From Lysobacterales bacterium UBA5700 (lineage in GTDB: Bacteria > Pseudomonadota > Gammaproteobacteria > Xanthomonadales > Xanthomonadaceae): a DNA stretch of 33,523 bases. Shown here one piece after another: positions 9,767-17,368 of the stretch. The translations under genes were made by a program, and so were the position numbers. The stretch is taken from contig DIHI01000063.1 in assembly GCA_002420085.1 (NCBI GenBank), positions 1 through 33,523 of the forward strand. The letters are read 5' to 3'. The notes under the pieces were generated by a model that worked only from the letters and a program-made list of their open reading frames with translations, was not told where the DNA came from and searched no databases. How positions within the stretch are numbered: the stretch's first letter is position 1; each line of letters opens with the position of its first letter.

Positions 9767-10561
9767 TCAGAATCCGCTCGCCAGGAACAGACCGACCACG
9801 ACCAGGAACCCGGCGAAGACCCGTTTCAAGGCAGTCGCGCCGACCCGATGGGCGATCCGAGTCCCCAGGGGGGCGGTCAGGACCGAGGCCAAGGCGACTC
9901 CGACGGCGGCCGGCAGGAAAACATAGCCAAGCGAGCCGGCCGGCATCGCTTCTGGGGTACCGAAACCGGCATAGCCGGCAGCGCTGGCGATCGCGATGAA
10001 CACGCCACACGCACTGGACGTGCCGACCGCGCGCACTGGTGTGCTGCCCAGCCAGATCAGCAGGGGCACGGTCATGCTGCCGCCACCGATGCCGACCAGG
10101 GCCGAGACCGCGCCGATCCCGAGGCCGGCGGCAGACAGCCCGGCACCATTCGGGTCGCCGGCATCGGCGGCCCGCAGCCGGGTGGCACCGAAGGCCAATT
10201 GCCCGGCCGCCAGGAAACAATAGACCGCCACCGCCCAACGCAGCACCGTACCCGGCAGGGCGACCGCCAGGGCACTGCCCAGGCCGGCACCGAGCAGCAG
10301 TCCCGGCACCAGCCAGCGGACACTGGTCCAGGCGACACTGCCGCGCCGATGATGCGCGCGTGCCGACGACAGACCGGTCACCACGATGCTCGCCAGCGAA
10401 GTCGCCAGTGCGGCATGCATGGCCGATTCCGCAGGCACGCCCTGCAACGGCAGCAGGCCGACCAGGGCCGCCACCAGGACCAGACCGCCACCGACCCCGA
10501 GCAGGCCGGCGAGAATCCCGGCAAACGCGCCGAGCAACAGGTACAGCGCGAAGGCGGTCAT
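9767..10561 (-). CDS. TSUP family (TauE/SafE) anion permease
   Basis: Inner-membrane protein of the sulfite exporter TauE/SafE family (DUF81), whose members move sulfite, sulfoacetate or other small anions. I took the ATG at 10561 (264 residues) because the first membrane helix starts right after it (MTAFALYLLLGAFAGILAG). A longer frame from 10612 adds a 17-residue basic lead that is less likely; neither has a strong Shine-Dalgarno. The family's two half-repeats are visible: GILAGLLGVGGGLVLVAAL near the start and SALVGIGGGSMTVPLLI in the middle. Seven to eight hydrophobic segments can be counted. It is transcribed divergently from slt, and no sulfur-metabolism gene is nearby, so the substrate is open. 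Confidence 0.88.
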   Translation of the reverse strand: MTAFALYLLLGAFAGILAGLLGVGGGLVLVAALVGLLPLQGVPAESAMHAALATSLASIVVTGLSSARAHHRRGSVAWTSVRWLVPGLLLGAGLGSALAVALPGTVLRWAVAVYCFLAAGQLAFGATRLRAADAGDPNGAGLSAAGLGIGAVSALVGIGGGSMTVPLLIWLGSTPVRAVGTSSACGVFIAIASAAGYAGFGTPEAMPAGSLGYVFLPAAVGVALASVLTAPLGTRIAHRVGATALKRVFAGFLVVVGLFLASGF

Positions 10562-10755
10562 CGGCACCGCCCATCGTCGTGCTGACGACCGCTGCATCGA
10601 TGTTCGGCCCATTCAAGCAGCATGCACACGTTTGCGTGTCTCATGGGCACACGTACCCATCCTGGACCGAAACCGAACAGCCTGCCCGGGATACGATTCC
10701 GACGCCCCGGTTCGATCCGCCACCGCCGCCGGCATACACCGCCAATCGCACCACC
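10562..10755. promoter_or_regulatory. Divergent promoter region TSUP / slt with GCACACGT repeats
   Basis: This 194-nt gap lies between divergent genes. The octamer GCACACGT occurs at 10624-10631 and again at 10647-10654, 23 bp apart. The first copy sits in a small hairpin (ACACG 10626-10630 / CGTGT 10635-10639). The second sits inside an ATGGG/CCCAT inverted repeat (10643-10647/10656-10660). This could be a paired operator. No clear sigma-70 promoter was identified. Confidence 0.3.
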
Positions 10756-12879
10756 ATGACCGCCAGCCCCCGCTTCCATTGCCATTTCCGCTGCCATGTC
10801 GATCGCCATGTCCGTCTCGTCAGGACCGCGATTATCGCAGCCTGTCCATCGATCGCCGCCGCGCTGGTGATGGTCTGTGGCATGGTCCTGTCCGAGCGCG
10901 CACACGCTGCGCTGAGCACGACCGATGATCCGGCCAGTGTGCGCGCCGCCCTCAATGCCGCCACACGCGGCCCACGCAGCGAATTCGAGCGTCTGTCTGC
11001 GCTGCTGGCCGAACATCCGCTGCGGGTCTGGATCGACTATGCCGAGTTGCATGGCCGACTCGATCGCGCCGAGGAGTCCAGCGTATCGGCCTTCCTGGAT
11101 CGCTATCCCGACCAGCCCGCCAGCGAACTGCTGCGCACGGCCTGGTTGCAGCAGCGCCTGGCCCGTTCGGACTGGTCGGGCTTTCTGCGCAACTATCGCG
11201 GCAGTGATCGCCTGGACCTGCGCTGCGGCCATGTCCTGGCTCGTCTGCGGACCGGCGCGACGACCGCAGCCACGACCGTTGGATCGGCCGCGAATGGATC
11301 GGCGGCACGCGAATCGACGGCGGCCGATTTCGACTGGTCCGCCGAGGTCGAGGCACTCTGGTTGCACGGCCGCTCGATGCCGAACGCCTGTGATGCCCCG
11401 TTTGCCGAGCTCGCCGCACGCGGCCGCCTGGACGATGCCCTGCGCTGGCAACGCTTCGATCTGGCGGCTGAGGCCGGACAACCGGGCCTGATGCGCTTCC
11501 TGGCCGGCAGCCTGACGGAAACCGCCCGGACCAGGGCGCTGGACTACGTCCGCTTTCTCGAACAGCCGGACAGCGCCGTCGGTGCCTGGCCACGCGATGC
11601 CCGCTCGCGCCGGATCGCCGTGCTCGGGCTGACTCGTCTGGCACGCCGCGATCCGGATCGCGCCGAATCGCTGTCGGCCGAAATCGCCCCGGCACTGCAA
11701 CTGGATGCCGATGCCACAGGCCAGATCGCCCATGCCATCGCCCTGTGGAGCGCTGCCGGCTACCGCCCTGAAACCGCCCGCCGGATGGCCGCCGTGCCGC
11801 GCCCGCAGCAGGATGACCAACTCCTGCGCTGGCGGCTGCGCGAGGCACTGGCACGCGAGCACGACGCCGATGCCCTGGCCGCCCTCCTGGCCGTACCCGC
11901 CGAACAGCGCGCGACCGGCTCGCGCTGGCGCTACTACGAAGCACGGCTGCGCGAGCGGGCCGGCGAACATGAAGCGGCGCGTGCGCTCTACGCCGACGCT
12001 GCCCGGCATGCCGACTTCTTCGGCTTCCTCGCCGCCGACCGAATCGATCGACCCTATGCCCTGTGCCCACTCAGTCCGAGCGATGATGACCGGCTCCGGC
12101 AGCGCATGGCCGCGCATCCAGGGCTGGCACGTGCGCTCGCCCTGTTCGATCTCGACCGTCCGGGCTGGGCGGAACTGGAGTGGCGGGCGGCCCTGACCGG
12201 GCTGACCGATGCCGAGCGGATCGAAGCGGTCCGCCTGGCCCGCGCCGCCGGCTGGTATGACCGAGCCCTGTTTGCGCTCGACCGGCATCCCGATGAATTG
12301 CGCTATTACCGGCTGCGTTTCCCGTTGCCCTTCCCGCGCACGATCCGCGAGCATGCCGAGCGCCACGAGCTCGATCCGGCCTGGCTGGCGGCCCAGATTC
12401 GCGCCGAAAGCGCCTGGATGCCCCAGGCTCGATCCAGTGCCGATGCCCGGGGCCTGATGCAGATCCTGCCCGGCACCGGCCGCGACCTGGCCCGCACGCT
12501 CGGCCTGCCCTGGCCCGGCAGTGCCGCGCTCGATCGACCGCTGTTCAACATCACCCTGGGCAGCGCCTATCTGCGCCAGCAGCTCGACGCCTTCGGCGGC
12601 CGTCCGCATCTGGCGATCGCCGCCTACAACGCCGGTCCGACCCCGGTTCGGCGCTGGCAGGCGGCGCGCGGCGGCCTCGACCCCGACCTGTTCATCGAAA
12701 CCATCCCCTTCCACGAGACCCGCGACTACGTGGCGCGCGTGCTGGCCTTTGCGGTGATCTACGATTGGCGCCTGCACGATCGCGCCGTCCCGATTTCGGA
12801 ACGGCTCGCGGGAAAGGTGCCGGCACGGCCGACTCGCGCTATCGTTTGCCCTTCGCCCGAATCCACTGCCACGCCATGA
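10756..12879 (+). CDS. slt: Soluble lytic murein transglycosylase (Slt70-like)
   Basis: Periplasmic enzyme cleaving the MurNAc-GlcNAc bond of peptidoglycan with 1,6-anhydro ring formation. 707 residues from ATG at 10756, close to the usual size. The N-terminus is odd: about 23 His/Cys/Arg-rich residues precede a hydrophobic core, and cleavage would be after ERAHA near residue 51. A closer start would give too short a signal, and I see no Shine-Dalgarno. Residues about 55-500 are the alpha-helical superhelical U/L domain (Ala/Arg/Leu-rich hairpins). The C-terminal SLT domain shows the catalytic Glu551 in IRAESAW, then GLMQILPGT and AIAAYNAGP. The stop overlaps the next start (ATGA), indicating translational coupling with the NDUFA9-like gene. 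Confidence 0.93.
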   Translation: MTASPRFHCHFRCHVDRHVRLVRTAIIAACPSIAAALVMVCGMVLSERAHAALSTTDDPASVRAALNAATRGPRSEFERLSALLAEHPLRVWIDYAELHGRLDRAEESSVSAFLDRYPDQPASELLRTAWLQQRLARSDWSGFLRNYRGSDRLDLRCGHVLARLRTGATTAATTVGSAANGSAARESTAADFDWSAEVEALWLHGRSMPNACDAPFAELAARGRLDDALRWQRFDLAAEAGQPGLMRFLAGSLTETARTRALDYVRFLEQPDSAVGAWPRDARSRRIAVLGLTRLARRDPDRAESLSAEIAPALQLDADATGQIAHAIALWSAAGYRPETARRMAAVPRPQQDDQLLRWRLREALAREHDADALAALLAVPAEQRATGSRWRYYEARLRERAGEHEAARALYADAARHADFFGFLAADRIDRPYALCPLSPSDDDRLRQRMAAHPGLARALALFDLDRPGWAELEWRAALTGLTDAERIEAVRLARAAGWYDRALFALDRHPDELRYYRLRFPLPFPRTIREHAERHELDPAWLAAQIRAESAWMPQARSSADARGLMQILPGTGRDLARTLGLPWPGSAALDRPLFNITLGSAYLRQQLDAFGGRPHLAIAAYNAGPTPVRRWQAARGGLDPDLFIETIPFHETRDYVARVLAFAVIYDWRLHDRAVPISERLAGKVPARPTRAIVCPSPESTATP

Positions 12880-13817
12880 ATCCCTTGAACATCGTCGTCC
12901 TGGGCGGCACCGGCTTCGTCGGCCATCATCTGGTCGCCGCCCTGGCCGCCGACGGCCATCGGCTGACGGTCGTCACCCGCGCTCGCGCCGGCCATCCCGG
13001 TCTGCTGCTGCCGCCCTCGGCACGCCTGGTCGAACTCGATGTCCACGACCCGGATGCCCTCGCGGTACATCTGCATGACGCCGACGTCGCCATCAATCTG
13101 GTCGGCATCCTCAACGAACGCGGCGACTCCGGACGCGGCTTCCAGCGCGCCCATGTCGAACTGACCCGCAGCCTGATCACCGCCTGCACCACATCCGGCA
13201 CCCGCCGTCTGTTGCAGATGAGCGCACTCAATGCCGGACGCGGCAGCAGCCATTACCTGCGCACCCGAGGCGAGGCCGATGCCCTGGTCAAACAGTCCGG
13301 CCTCGACTGGACGATCTTCCAGCCCTCGGTGATCTTCGGACCGGGCGACGGCCTGTTCTGCCGTTTCGCCAGCCTGCTGCGGTTCGCCCCGGTATTGCCG
13401 ATCGCCGGGGCACGGGTCAAGTTCGCCCCGGTCCATGTCGGCGATGTCGTGGAAGCCTTTCGCCGTGCGCTGGCACGCCGCGACAGCATCGGCCAGACCT
13501 ACGAACTGTATGGCCCGGACATATTGACCCTGGCCGAGATCGTCAACCTGACCGCACGCACCCTCGGCCTGCGCCGCTGGGTGATCGGCCTGCCCGAGCC
13601 ACTCGGTCGGCTCCAGGCCGAAATCGGCGAATGGCTGCCCGGCAAGCCGATCAGCCGCGACAACTTCCGCTCGCTGCAACTTGACTCGGTCGGTGGCATC
13701 GACGGCCTGCATCGACTGGGCATCGAACCAACCCGCATCGCCGCCCGGCTGCCGGACATCCTCGACCGTTCGACGCCCCGGCAGCGCCGACTGGACCGCT
13801 GTCGGAAGCACCGGTGA
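12876..13817 (+). CDS. NDUFA9-like atypical SDR / NAD(P)-binding protein
   Basis: An atypical short-chain dehydrogenase/epimerase-like protein of the complex I NDUFA9 subfamily, 313 residues. The Rossmann nucleotide-binding loop is at the N-terminus ([13 protein letters not shown]). [22 protein letters not shown] and [15 protein letters not shown] are the subfamily's signature segments. The usual Tyr-x-x-x-Lys pair is altered (Tyr-Leu-Arg-Thr-Arg), common in members that bind a cofactor without clear dehydrogenase activity. It overlaps slt by 4 nt (ATGA) and cca by 4 nt (GTGA). This gene order is, to my knowledge, common in Xanthomonadales. Its role in bacteria is not well defined; a link to respiratory complex I or quinone biology is only by homology. 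Confidence 0.88.
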   Translation: MNPLNIVVLGGTGFVGHHLVAALAADGHRLTVVTRARAGHPGLLLPPSARLVELDVHDPDALAVHLHDADVAINLVGILNERGDSGRGFQRAHVELTRSLITACTTSGTRRLLQMSALNAGRGSSHYLRTRGEADALVKQSGLDWTIFQPSVIFGPGDGLFCRFASLLRFAPVLPIAGARVKFAPVHVGDVVEAFRRALARRDSIGQTYELYGPDILTLAEIVNLTARTLGLRRWVIGLPEPLGRLQAEIGEWLPGKPISRDNFRSLQLDSVGGIDGLHRLGIEPTRIAARLPDILDRSTPRQRRLDRCRKHR

Positions 13818-15034
13818 AAACCTATCTGGTCGGTGGCGCCGTGCGCGATCGTCTGCTCGGTCGTCCCGGCGGCGATCGCGACTGGGTGGTGGTCGGCGCC
13901 CGCCCGGACGACCTGATGGCCCAGGGCTACAAACCGGTCGGACGTGACTTTCCGGTGTTCCTCCACCCACGGACCGGCGAGGAATATGCACTCGCCCGCA
14001 CCGAACGCAAGAGCGGCCGTGGCTATCGCGGCTTCGTCGTCGATGCCGACCCCAGCGTCACCCTCGAACAGGATCTGGCGCGCCGCGACCTGACCATCAA
14101 TGCCATCGCCGAAGACGACCAGGGTCGGCTGATCGATCCATTCGACGGCGCAGCCGACATCCGCAACCGGGTGCTCCGGCACGTTTCCGATGCCTTCGTC
14201 GAAGATCCGGTCCGCCTGCTGCGCCTGGCTCGCTTCGCCGCCCGCTTCGCCCTGCTCGGCTTCACCATCGCCGATGCCACCCTCGACCTGGCGCGTGCGA
14301 TGGTCGCACGCGGTGAAATCGATCATCTGGTGCCGGAACGAGTCTGGAACGAACTGCGCCGGACCCTGACCGAACCCAGCCCCTCGCACGGCCTGCGCCT
14401 GCTCCGGGACACCGGTGCCCTGGCCCGGCTGCTGCCAGAACTGGACGCCCTCTACGGCATACCGCAAGCGGCCGACCAGCACCCGGAAATCGACACCGGC
14501 CAGCACATCGAACGGGTTCTCGACGCCGCAGCCCGGATTGCCCCAGGCGATGCCCTGATCGGCTTCGCAGCCCTGCTGCACGACCTCGGCAAAGCGCTCA
14601 CCCCGGCCAGCGAGTGGCCACGCCACATCGGCCACGAACAGCGTGGACTGGCACCGATCGCCGCCGTCTGCGACCGTTATCGCGTCCCCGGCGACTACCG
14701 CGAACTGGCCACCCTCGCCTGCCGCGAGCATCTCAACATCCACCGTCTGGCCGAACTGCGGCCAACCAGCATCCACGACCTGATCGCCCGCTGCGACGGA
14801 TTTCGTCGTCCCGAGCGGATCGAACAGTTGGCCAAGGTGTGCCAGGCCGACGCCCAGGGCCGGCTTGGTCACGAAACCGAACCCTACCCACAGGCGGCCC
14901 TGCTGCGGTCGGCCCAGGCTGCCGCACGGGCGGTCGGCGCCGCCGACATCGACACCCACGACCTGCGCGGCCCGAAGATCGGTGAACGTCTTCGGCAAGC
15001 CCGGATCAACGCGATCCGGGCTTGCCTGAACTGA
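13814..15034 (+). CDS. cca: Multifunctional CCA-adding tRNA nucleotidyltransferase with HD domain
   Basis: Adds or repairs the 3' CCA end of tRNAs; the HD domain gives phosphodiesterase/phosphatase activities in the E. coli enzyme. 406 residues from GTG 13814, which overlaps the preceding stop (GTGA). E. coli Cca is about 412 residues. Class II nucleotidyltransferase motifs are seen: [13 protein letters not shown], the metal-binding pair in [10 protein letters not shown], then [12 protein letters not shown] and a template-binding region ([16 protein letters not shown]). The HD motif is [12 protein letters not shown] at about residue 256. The last nine or so codons form half of a perfect long inverted repeat (separate entry). 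The gene converges on the PHP-fold gene with a gap of 44 nt. Confidence 0.96.
   Translation: MKTYLVGGAVRDRLLGRPGGDRDWVVVGARPDDLMAQGYKPVGRDFPVFLHPRTGEEYALARTERKSGRGYRGFVVDADPSVTLEQDLARRDLTINAIAEDDQGRLIDPFDGAADIRNRVLRHVSDAFVEDPVRLLRLARFAARFALLGFTIADATLDLARAMVARGEIDHLVPERVWNELRRTLTEPSPSHGLRLLRDTGALARLLPELDALYGIPQAADQHPEIDTGQHIERVLDAAARIAPGDALIGFAALLHDLGKALTPASEWPRHIGHEQRGLAPIAAVCDRYRVPGDYRELATLACREHLNIHRLAELRPTSIHDLIARCDGFRRPERIEQLAKVCQADAQGRLGHETEPYPQAALLRSAQAAARAVGAADIDTHDLRGPKIGERLRQARINAIRACLN
14994..15026. terminator. Perfect 14-bp hairpin in the 3' end of cca
   Basis: GGCAAGCCCGGATC (14994-15007) and GATCCGGGCTTGCC (15013-15026) are exact inverted copies around a 5-nt loop, wholly inside the coding sequence, ending 6 nt before the stop codon. 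Its place between convergent genes suggests a bidirectional terminator or a 3' RNA-stabilising structure. Neither strand has a T run after it, so a standard intrinsic terminator is not proven. Confidence 0.55.
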
Positions 15035-15078
15035 ATCGTCGGGATCGGCTGTCGCGTGTCCCCACGCTCGGTCGAAAC

Positions 15079-16887
15079 CTACTGCCAGAATATCCAGATC
15101 GGTGCCGACCACAGCACCGCGCCATCAGCCTGCACCGCCCGCACGTAGTAGTACCAGCGCTGCCCGGAGGTCTTTCGCGGCAACGATACCGACAGGCTCG
15201 TGTTGGCCGTGATGCTGGCCTGGACCGCTGCCGCCGCACCCGGTGAACTGCTGGTGCCGGCCACCCCGCCCCAGATCTCGATCTTCTGCACGCCCTCACC
15301 ATCCGGATCCAGCACCTTGGCGGTGACCGCGATGCTCGGATTGGTGGTGTTGAACGAGGCGCCCATGACACTGGTGCCATTGGTGGTACGGAAGATCAAT
15401 TGCGCGTTGCGATCCTCGGAGGCGTAGAACTGGCGGGCATTGATCGCCGCCAGCAACGCCGCCTGATTGAAGGTGGTGCCGTTCGGAATCAGTGCCACCG
15501 TCCGATTCGGCGTGGAGGTACCGAAGTTCCAGCAATGATTGTCCTGCTGCGCCTCCGGCGCCACCTGCCAGCCGGCCGCCAGTGCCTGCTTGAACCGTGC
15601 ATCGTAGCGGGTGCCACCCGGTGTGAACGTGGTCGAGGTCGAGAACGCCGGGCCGGACACCAGGGCAATGCCACGCATCACCGCATCACCGTTGCTGGTC
15701 CGCGTGAAGCTGCCGAAGTCGGTGGACGCCGGATGGTTGAAGGTGCCGAAGGAACCACCGCTCGGCTGATTGTTCTTGATCGCCGTGTACAGCGCCGGAT
15801 AATCCGACTGGGGTGTCAGCACATGGTTGGGCTCACTGCTCCAGGCCATCAGCTTGGACTGGTTGTAGATGTTGACGTGGCCACCGCCGCTGATCACGCC
15901 CCACTCCATCCCGAACAGAGCCACGAAGCTGCCGGCCACGGTCGAAGAGATGGCGTTGTTGAAACCGGCCGTGTAACGATCGCGAACGCCCTGTGCGGTG
16001 CAGGTCGGACAGGCTTCCTGCATCAGATGGTTGTGCTCGACCACTGCCAGGAAGTCCAGGCCGGCGGTGTTGCGGGCATAGGACCAGGCATCGACCGGAC
16101 GGGCGCCACCGGCCACCCCATGACGGCCGGACGTGCAATCGCTGACCGGCATGCCACCATCGCTCCAGTTGCTGTGTGCGTGGGTCGAGCCGAAATAGAA
16201 CCGATACCCGAAATCGGGATCCAGCGAGCCGGCACTCTGGATGCCGATGCTGGCCGCCGACCTGGTGTCGAACTGGCTGTCGTAATAGCCATCGCGATCG
16301 ACCACCACCGCGACCGGTGAACCGCTCGCCCGCACGCCGACTCCAGCCGCATCCAATGCCACATCCGGCTCGCCGAAACCATCGGCATGGATGTCCGACG
16401 ACGCCCTGTCGGAAATCATCGCCCCGGCATCGCCTGCCTGTGCTGCTGCCAGCCGAGCCAGAACGGGATTCGTCTGACCCTGCTCATGGACATCGGTGAT
16501 CAGTTCGACGACATACTCGCCATCCGCAACCGGCTTGCCGGACCGACCGCGACCATCCCAGATGAAGCCCAGTTCTGCGGTCTGGCCGGGCACCACCGGG
16601 GTGGCACCGGATTCGCTGTAGACCAGAACTCCGGTTGTCGCCGAACGAACCTCCAGGCGGTACTTCGCCAGCGCTCGACTGCGCAGTTCCGGCGCCTCGA
16701 TCGCTGCCATGATCAGGGTATCGGCTCGCTCAGGCACCGCCGGATTGATGATGTAGGGGTGCGCCGTCAGATAGACCCCTGCCGAACCATGGCAATCCTC
16801 GCCGTGGCCGGCATGGCCGGCATGCTCCCCCGCCCACACCCCGCCGGCTGCCAGCCAGGCCAGTACAACACTCGCAACTCTCGACAT
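15079..16887 (-). CDS. Exported CehA/McbA-like PHP-fold metallohydrolase
   Basis: 602 residues. ATG at 16887 is chosen for its AGGGGAG Shine-Dalgarno 8 nt upstream and because it opens directly on a signal peptide (MSRVASVVLAWLAAGGVWA). The mature protein begins with a His-rich stretch (EHAGHAGHGEDCHG) that may bind metal. After an Ig-like or linker region, a PHP domain starts at STHAHSNWSDGG (His236, His238 in HxH; Asp in SDG), followed by FLAVVEHNHL, FGMEWG, GGHVNIYN and FGTFNHP. All are metal-ligand type motifs of the CehA/McbA family, which includes carbaryl hydrolase and mccB17-related proteins. The C-terminal 100 or so residues look like a beta-sandwich ending in WSAPIWIFWQ. A role as a periplasmic or secreted phosphoesterase/esterase is inference; the substrate is unknown. 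Confidence 0.85.
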   Translation of the reverse strand: MSRVASVVLAWLAAGGVWAGEHAGHAGHGEDCHGSAGVYLTAHPYIINPAVPERADTLIMAAIEAPELRSRALAKYRLEVRSATTGVLVYSESGATPVVPGQTAELGFIWDGRGRSGKPVADGEYVVELITDVHEQGQTNPVLARLAAAQAGDAGAMISDRASSDIHADGFGEPDVALDAAGVGVRASGSPVAVVVDRDGYYDSQFDTRSAASIGIQSAGSLDPDFGYRFYFGSTHAHSNWSDGGMPVSDCTSGRHGVAGGARPVDAWSYARNTAGLDFLAVVEHNHLMQEACPTCTAQGVRDRYTAGFNNAISSTVAGSFVALFGMEWGVISGGGHVNIYNQSKLMAWSSEPNHVLTPQSDYPALYTAIKNNQPSGGSFGTFNHPASTDFGSFTRTSNGDAVMRGIALVSGPAFSTSTTFTPGGTRYDARFKQALAAGWQVAPEAQQDNHCWNFGTSTPNRTVALIPNGTTFNQAALLAAINARQFYASEDRNAQLIFRTTNGTSVMGASFNTTNPSIAVTAKVLDPDGEGVQKIEIWGGVAGTSSSPGAAAAVQASITANTSLSVSLPRKTSGQRWYYYVRAVQADGAVLWSAPIWIFWQ

Positions 16888-17368
16888 TTCGTTTCTCCCC
16901 TTGAAGTGATGATCCGTCATCGGGACACGACCCAAACCACCGCCACGCGCGTCCGGCGGCTGCCACCGATGAGGGTGATGACATGCGTGACCAAGCCCCG
17001 CCCCGGCAGCCGAGCACGGGTGTACTCGGTGGCCGCATCAGCGGAAGCCAGCCTCGCATGCGTTGGTTTCACTACGACGACCACCTGCTGCGGTCGTCCC
17101 CCTTGCCCAGCGGCCTGCGTTCCCCTCGCACGCCTGACTCTCCGGTTCTACTGGGCCGTGGCTCCCCACGTCAGCACAGGATACGCCGACTGCGGGCCAG
17201 TGATTGAATCGGTGCCGGAGGTCGTCAACGAAGATCCCGGTTCGATCATGGTGCGGACGGGACGTGTGCGCCAACGGTCCGCATGCCTGATCGTCCGTGC
17301 CTGACCGATCGAACGGCCAGGCACGGACAGGGTGCGGCGATCAGAACGGGTCGATCAGGGCTGATCGA
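16888..17368 (-). other. Intergenic region, no gene seen (481 nt)
   Basis: It lies between two minus-strand genes and must contain the PHP-protein promoter. Frames across it are short, lack ribosome sites and read as low-quality Arg/Pro-rich peptides. Three inverted repeats are visible: CCGAG/CTCGG near 17007-17026, GACGACC/GGTCGTC (17076-17082/17092-17098), and the long hairpin at 17293-17328. No RNA gene was recognised, though a structured small RNA cannot be excluded. Confidence 0.5.
17293..17328 (-). terminator. Probable terminator hairpin after the BTRD1 serine hydrolase
   Basis: GTCCGTGCCTG (17293-17303) and CAGGCACGGAC (17318-17328) are perfect 11-bp arms around a 14-nt loop, 41 nt past the hydrolase stop. 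There is no T tract on either strand, so it could instead be a 3' stabilising or Rho-associated structure. Confidence 0.45.

Noticed and set aside
10756..10908. Slt as a lipoprotein, because a Cys lies near the end of the signal core (VMVCGM)
   Set aside because: The residue before Cys is Val, not Gly/Ala/Ser, so a lipobox is not satisfied; an ordinary cleavage site (ERAHA) follows.
10558..12777. 739-residue minus-strand open frame opposite slt
   Set aside because: Shadow of slt, whose frame carries the catalytic SLT motifs.
13499..15112. 537-residue minus-strand open frame opposite cca
   Set aside because: Shadow: the plus-strand frame has all CCA-adding enzyme and HD motifs.
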